Source of the DNA: an uncultured Oscillospiraceae bacterium
GTDB taxonomy: Bacteria > Bacillota > Clostridia > Oscillospirales > Acutalibacteraceae
Direction of reading: 5' to 3'
Length of the DNA stretch: 7,991 bases
NCBI GenBank assembly: GCA_900552925.1
Contig: USBH01000070.1
Location: forward strand, 1 to 7,991
The position numbers and the translations under genes are program-made. The notes under the pieces are model-generated. The model saw only the letters and a program-made list of their open reading frames with translations. It did not search any database and was not told where the DNA came from. Below, piece after piece: positions 5,225 to 7,991 of this stretch; positions within the stretch are counted from its first letter, which is position 1; each line of letters starts with the position of its first letter.

Positions 5225-5893
5225 ATGATTTTTGAAAACATGGACCGCATCGTCTTTGCGGGCGATTCCGTCACGGATATGGGCAGCGTGCAGCCGGTCG
5301 GCGAGGGGCTTTTCGACAACATGGGTCACGGCTATCCGCGCGTGATCGAAAGCCTCGCCTGCGCTGTTTACCCGGAGCTCAGCCTCCGCTTTACGAACTC
5401 CGGCATCGGCGGCAACACCTCGCGGATGCTCCTCGAGCGCTACAAGCGCGATGTGCTGGATCTGCACCCGCAGTGGGTCTCCATCTGCATCGGCATCAAC
5501 GACGTCTGGCGCCAGTTCGACTCGCCGGCCATTCCGGACGAGGTCGTCTCCCCCGAGGAGTACGAGCGCAACCTGCGCAGCATGATCGAATCGGCCGCGG
5601 CCGTCGCCAAGGGCGTCATCCTCGCGACGCCGTACTACATGGAGCCGAACCGCACCGACTTCATGCGCGCCCGCATGCAGGAATACGTCGACATCTGCGC
5701 GAAGCTCGCCGGAGAATACAAGTGTATCTTCGTCGATTTCCAGTCGATGTACGACCGCTATTTCGCCTACAAGCATTCCTCGCTGATCGCGTGGGACCGC
5801 GTGCACCCGAACCAGATCGGCGCGACGCTGATGGCGAAGGAATGGCTCGCCGCCTGCGGCTTCGACTACAACCATGTTCCCGGAAACGGCTGA
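5225..5893 (+). CDS. SGNH/GDSL-family hydrolase (probable esterase)
   Basis: The 222-residue protein carries the four SGNH blocks. Block I is FAGDSVTD with nucleophile Ser15. Block II is NSGIGGNT with Gly60. Block III is GIND with Gly90 and Asn92. Block V is DRVHPN with Asp191 and His194. No signal peptide or membrane segment is visible, so it should act in the cytosol, most likely removing an acyl group from a sugar or small molecule; similar proteins are carbohydrate acetylesterases, but the substrate is not shown here. The ATG at 5225 is chosen because it follows the TATAAT and a GGGAG at 5209-5213 (11-nt spacing); the frame continues up to 5057, but that would overlap the PurF-like gene. 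Its last 20 bp overlap the next gene, so the two are co-transcribed and probably translationally coupled. Confidence 0.93.
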   Translation: MIFENMDRIVFAGDSVTDMGSVQPVGEGLFDNMGHGYPRVIESLACAVYPELSLRFTNSGIGGNTSRMLLERYKRDVLDLHPQWVSICIGINDVWRQFDSPAIPDEVVSPEEYERNLRSMIESAAAVAKGVILATPYYMEPNRTDFMRARMQEYVDICAKLAGEYKCIFVDFQSMYDRYFAYKHSSLIAWDRVHPNQIGATLMAKEWLAACGFDYNHVPGNG

Positions 5894-6386
5894 GCGCACG
5901 CCGGGCGCCGTGCACCTGATCTGCGGGAAGCTCTGCAGCGGCAAGACGCGCTACGCCGGGAAGCTGCAGGCCCTGACCGGCGCCGTCCGCCTCTCCTGCG
6001 ACGAGATCGAATACGACCTGTTTCACCACGAGCTCGGCGAACGGTACGACGCGGTCGCCGCGGACATCAAGCGTTACCTGCACAAAAAGGCGGTGGAGAT
6101 CGCGCGCGCCGGCTGCCCCGTGATTCTGGACTGGGGGTTCTGGCAGCGCGCCGAGCGCACGGCCGCTTCCGCGTACTACCGCAGCGCCGGCATCCCCTTC
6201 GAATGGCACTACGTGGAGGTTTCCGACAGCGACTGGCAGCGCAACATCGCGGCGCGCAACGCAGCCGTCGCCGCCGGAGAAACGACCGACTACGCCATAG
6301 ACGCGGGGCTGCTCGAAAAAATGCAATCGCTTTTTGAGCCGCCCGCGCCGGAGGAGCACTGCATCCGGTACTGCAGCAAACGATAA
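5874..6386 (+). CDS. P-loop kinase/ATPase of the AAA_33 (zeta-toxin/kinase-like) type
   Basis: The 170-residue soluble protein has a clear Walker A, GKLCSGKT (18-25), then CDE at 42-44, a Walker-B-like hydrophobic strand VILDWGF (83-89), and an arginine-bearing lid at WQRNIAARN (121-129; R123, R128). This is the plan of small P-loop kinases that phosphorylate small molecules; the substrate is unknown. ATG 5874 overlaps the upstream SGNH gene by 20 bp in another frame and has only a weak ribosome site, consistent with coupled translation. A later GTG at 5910 would remove 12 residues and leave only five before the Walker A, so ATG is preferred. A long hairpin follows immediately after the stop. 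Pairing with a hydrolase suggests a shared substrate, for example a deacylated then phosphorylated compound, but that is only an inference. Confidence 0.88.
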   Translation: MFPETAERTPGAVHLICGKLCSGKTRYAGKLQALTGAVRLSCDEIEYDLFHHELGERYDAVAADIKRYLHKKAVEIARAGCPVILDWGFWQRAERTAASAYYRSAGIPFEWHYVEVSDSDWQRNIAARNAAVAAGETTDYAIDAGLLEKMQSLFEPPAPEEHCIRYCSKR

Positions 6387-6433
6387 AAAGAGGAGACTGC
6401 CAATCGGCACGGGGCCGATGCAGTCTCCTCTTT
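6387..6433. terminator. Long bidirectional terminator between convergent genes
   Basis: An outer 14-bp perfect stem (AAAGAGGAGACTGC, 6387-6400, with GCAGTCTCCTCTTT, 6420-6433) continues into an inner 6-bp stem (ATCGGC/GCCGAT, 6403-6408 with 6414-6419). The loop is ACGGG, and only two bases (6401-6402) bulge. A-rich bases before it and T-rich bases after it let it work on both strands. It begins right at the stop of the P-loop gene and ends about 84 nt past the stop of the small minus-strand gene. Confidence 0.92.
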
Positions 6434-6516
6434 GATTTTCTCCCGCAGCGCAGCCGCGTTTCCGGCGCAGCACACGCCGCCCGCTTTGGCGCGGAACCCG
6501 GCAGATTTGCGGTGCG

Positions 6517-6618
6517 CTAAGCGTAGGCATCCACATACAGCCGCCCGCCGCCAATCTGGTAGCCGACGCCGATGCTGGTGCTCCCGCAGTAGGGGCACTT
6601 TTCCGGTACGACGCCCAT
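6517..6618 (-). CDS. 33-residue CxxC peptide coupled to metH
   Basis: The ATG at 6618 lies 3 nt after the metH stop, with AAAGGAGG, inside the last metH codons, 8 nt upstream: an ideal coupled start. The peptide begins MGVVPEKCPYCGSTSIGVGY and ends LYVDAYA, then TAG. One CPYC (Cys8, Cys11) followed by Gly-Ser resembles half of a zinc ribbon; no second pair lies in frame. In another frame, beyond the stop, the sequence reads AHRKSAGFRAKAGGVCCAGN, with two adjacent cysteines. So this may be the intact micro-protein or the front of a longer zinc-ribbon gene broken by a small indel. I recall, without certainty, longer clostridial proteins with this CPYCGS...GYQ start. Function unknown; a role with methionine synthase is suggested only by position. 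Confidence 0.6.
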   Translation of the reverse strand: MGVVPEKCPYCGSTSIGVGYQIGGGRLYVDAYA

Positions 6619-6621
6619 CCG

Positions 6622-7991
6622 TCACGCCTCCTTTGCAAAGACCGATTCCGCATAGCGGACCGAGCCCATCGCGTCCTTCGAGTAGAAGTCGGCGCCGATC
6701 GACGCGGCGTATTCGGCGTTCAGCACCGCGCCGCCGACCATGATCTTGCAGTCGTGCGCGGCGCGCAGCGCGCGGATCGTCTCCTCCATGTGGACGACGG
6801 TCGTCGTCATCAGCGCCGAAAGGCCGACGAGCCGGATATTGCCCTCCACCGCCGCCTGCACGACCGCCTCCGGCGGCACGTCCTTGCCGAGGTCGACGAC
6901 CTCGAAGCCGTAGTTTTCGAGCAGGACCTTCACAATGTTTTTCCCGATGTCGTGGATATCGCCCTTGACGGTCGCAAGCAGGATGCGGCCCTTTTTCTTT
7001 TCCTCCACGCCGCGGCTTTTAAGCTCCGTCTTGATGCGGTCGAAGGCCTCCTTCGCGGCGTCGGCGCTCATCAAGAGCTGCGGCAGGAACACCGTGCCCT
7101 TTTCAAAGCCCTTGCCGACCTCGTCGAGCGCCGGGATCAGCGCGCCGTTGATGATCTCGAGCGGCGGCGTGGTCCTGAGCGCCGCCTCGGTCAGGCTGCC
7201 CGCCTGCTCGCGCAGCCCCTTGACGATCGCGCGGTGCAGCGTCATTTCCGACGCGGGAGCCGCAGCCTGCGCCACGCCGCCCGCCGGGACGTCCGGCGCG
7301 GCCGCCGTATTCGCATACGCTTCGATATACGTCTTGCAGCCGTCGTCGAGGCCGGTCAGCGCGCAGTACGCGCGGTAGGCCTTCATCAGCTCGCCGCTGA
7401 GCGGGTTCACGATGCCCGCGCTCAAGCCGCGCTGCATCGCCATCGCAAAGAACGTGCTCGTGATCAGCTCGCGGCGCGGCAGGCCGAACGAAATATTCGA
7501 GACGCCGAGGACGGTGTGCACGCCGAACCGGCGGCGGATCTCCTCAATCGCGTCGAGCGTGATTTTCGCGTTGTCGGCGCCGGTGCTCACGGTCATCGCA
7601 AGCGTATCGACGACGATGTCGCAGCGCCGGATGCCGTATTCCTCCGCGGTGCGGATGATCTTTTCCGCGATCCGCACGCGCCCGGCAGCGCTGTCGGGGA
7701 TGCCGGCCTCGTCGAGCGTCAGCGCGACGACCGCCGCGCCGTACTTTTTGACGAGCGGCAGCACCGTGTGCAGCGACTCCGCCTTGCCGTTCACCGAGTT
7801 GACGAGCGGCTTGCCGTTGTAGAGCCGGAGCGCGCGCGCCATGGCCTCGGTGTTCGAGGTGTCGATCTGCAGCGGCGTGTCGGTCACGCTCTGCAGCGCC
7901 GTGACGGCCTGCGCCATGACGGCCGGCTCGTCGATGCCCGGCAGGCCGACGTTCACGTCGAGGATATCGGCGCCGCTTTCCGCCTGCGCGA
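6622..7991 (-). CDS. metH: Cobalamin-dependent methionine synthase (homocysteine S-methyltransferase family), 5' end missing
   Basis: The gene runs off the window; about 455 C-terminal residues are visible, and the valine codon GTG at 7956 is internal (LDVNVGLPG), not the start. In order come the methyltetrahydrofolate (pterin) domain with LDVNVGLPGIDE, QIDTSN, NSVNGK and GVSNISFGLP (about 7400-7991); an Ala/Pro-rich linker (about 7249-7311); the helical B12 cap; and the cobalamin domain with DIHDIG (6943-6960, His ligand codon at 6952-6954), GLSALMTT and VGGAVLNAEYA. The protein moves the methyl group of 5-methyl-THF to homocysteine through cob(I)alamin; the homocysteine domain should lie beyond the window. 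It ends directly after the B12 domain, so the AdoMet-dependent reactivation domain of E. coli MetH is absent, as in many Firmicutes. A small gene is coupled downstream. Confidence 0.93.
   Translation of the reverse strand, partial: AQAESGADILDVNVGLPGIDEPAVMAQAVTALQSVTDTPLQIDTSNTEAMARALRLYNGKPLVNSVNGKAESLHTVLPLVKKYGAAVVALTLDEAGIPDSAAGRVRIAEKIIRTAEEYGIRRCDIVVDTLAMTVSTGADNAKITLDAIEEIRRRFGVHTVLGVSNISFGLPRRELITSTFFAMAMQRGLSAGIVNPLSGELMKAYRAYCALTGLDDGCKTYIEAYANTAAAPDVPAGGVAQAAAPASEMTLHRAIVKGLREQAGSLTEAALRTTPPLEIINGALIPALDEVGKGFEKGTVFLPQLLMSADAAKEAFDRIKTELKSRGVEEKKKGRILLATVKGDIHDIGKNIVKVLLENYGFEVVDLGKDVPPEAVVQAAVEGNIRLVGLSALMTTTVVHMEETIRALRAAHDCKIMVGGAVLNAEYAASIGADFYSKDAMGSVRYAESVFAKEA

Noticed and set aside
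5661..6653. 330-residue minus-strand frame across the SGNH, kinase and metH junction
   Set aside because: It crosses a strong terminator and three supported genes and shows low-complexity Arg-rich sequence.
1..7991. CRISPR array, tRNA or rRNA genes, defence or toxin-antitoxin system
   Set aside because: No regularly spaced repeats, tRNA-like cloverleaf or rRNA motif was seen on either strand. The P-loop gene resembles zeta-toxin folds but has no antitoxin partner.

Overview
The window looks like a contig end from a short-read draft genome or metagenome bin of a high-GC Clostridia-type Firmicute. The organism call is an inference from strong AAGGAG/GGAGG ribosome sites, TATAAT boxes, a PurF-like protein of the Firmicutes type and a MetH that stops after its cobalamin domain; a gut Oscillospiraceae-like lineage would fit. 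Bases 1-48 are not biological: they are an Illumina Nextera adapter with a recognisable i5 index.

Layout. 49 to about 1540 is an IS110-family insertion sequence on the minus strand: a full-length DEDD recombinase (161-1339), an 18-bp subterminal inverted repeat on both sides, and a roughly 200-bp 5' non-coding end with a large stem-loop that is a good candidate for the bridge (seek) RNA. 1609-2079 (+) is a GNAT acetyltransferase. 2080-2364 is a structured, apparently gene-free leader. 2365-3552 (+) is a polytopic O-antigen ligase/polymerase-family membrane protein whose true start may be a CTG at 2302, followed by a strong terminator. 3678-5093 (+) is a PurF-like phosphoribosyltransferase with its own promoter and terminator, whose glutaminase half has lost the catalytic cysteine. 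5225-5893 and 5874-6386 (+) are an overlapping pair: a cytosolic SGNH hydrolase and a P-loop kinase/ATPase. On the minus strand, converging on a shared long hairpin (6387-6433), are the 3' part of a cobalamin-dependent methionine synthase (6622 to beyond the window end) and, 3 nt after its stop, an apparent 33-residue peptide with one CPYC motif (6517-6618).

How the genes work together. Most units appear independent (own terminators or promoters), so this is not one operon. The two clear transcriptional couplings are SGNH hydrolase with P-loop kinase, and metH with the small CxxC peptide. The most interesting points are the IS110 end architecture (an RE -35 and an LE extended -10 that would join in the excised circle, directly ahead of a bridge-RNA-like stem), the glutaminase-dead PurF paralogue that keeps its PRPP loop and probable Fe-S cysteines, and the metH-coupled micro-protein. 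I see no clear undescribed multi-gene system.
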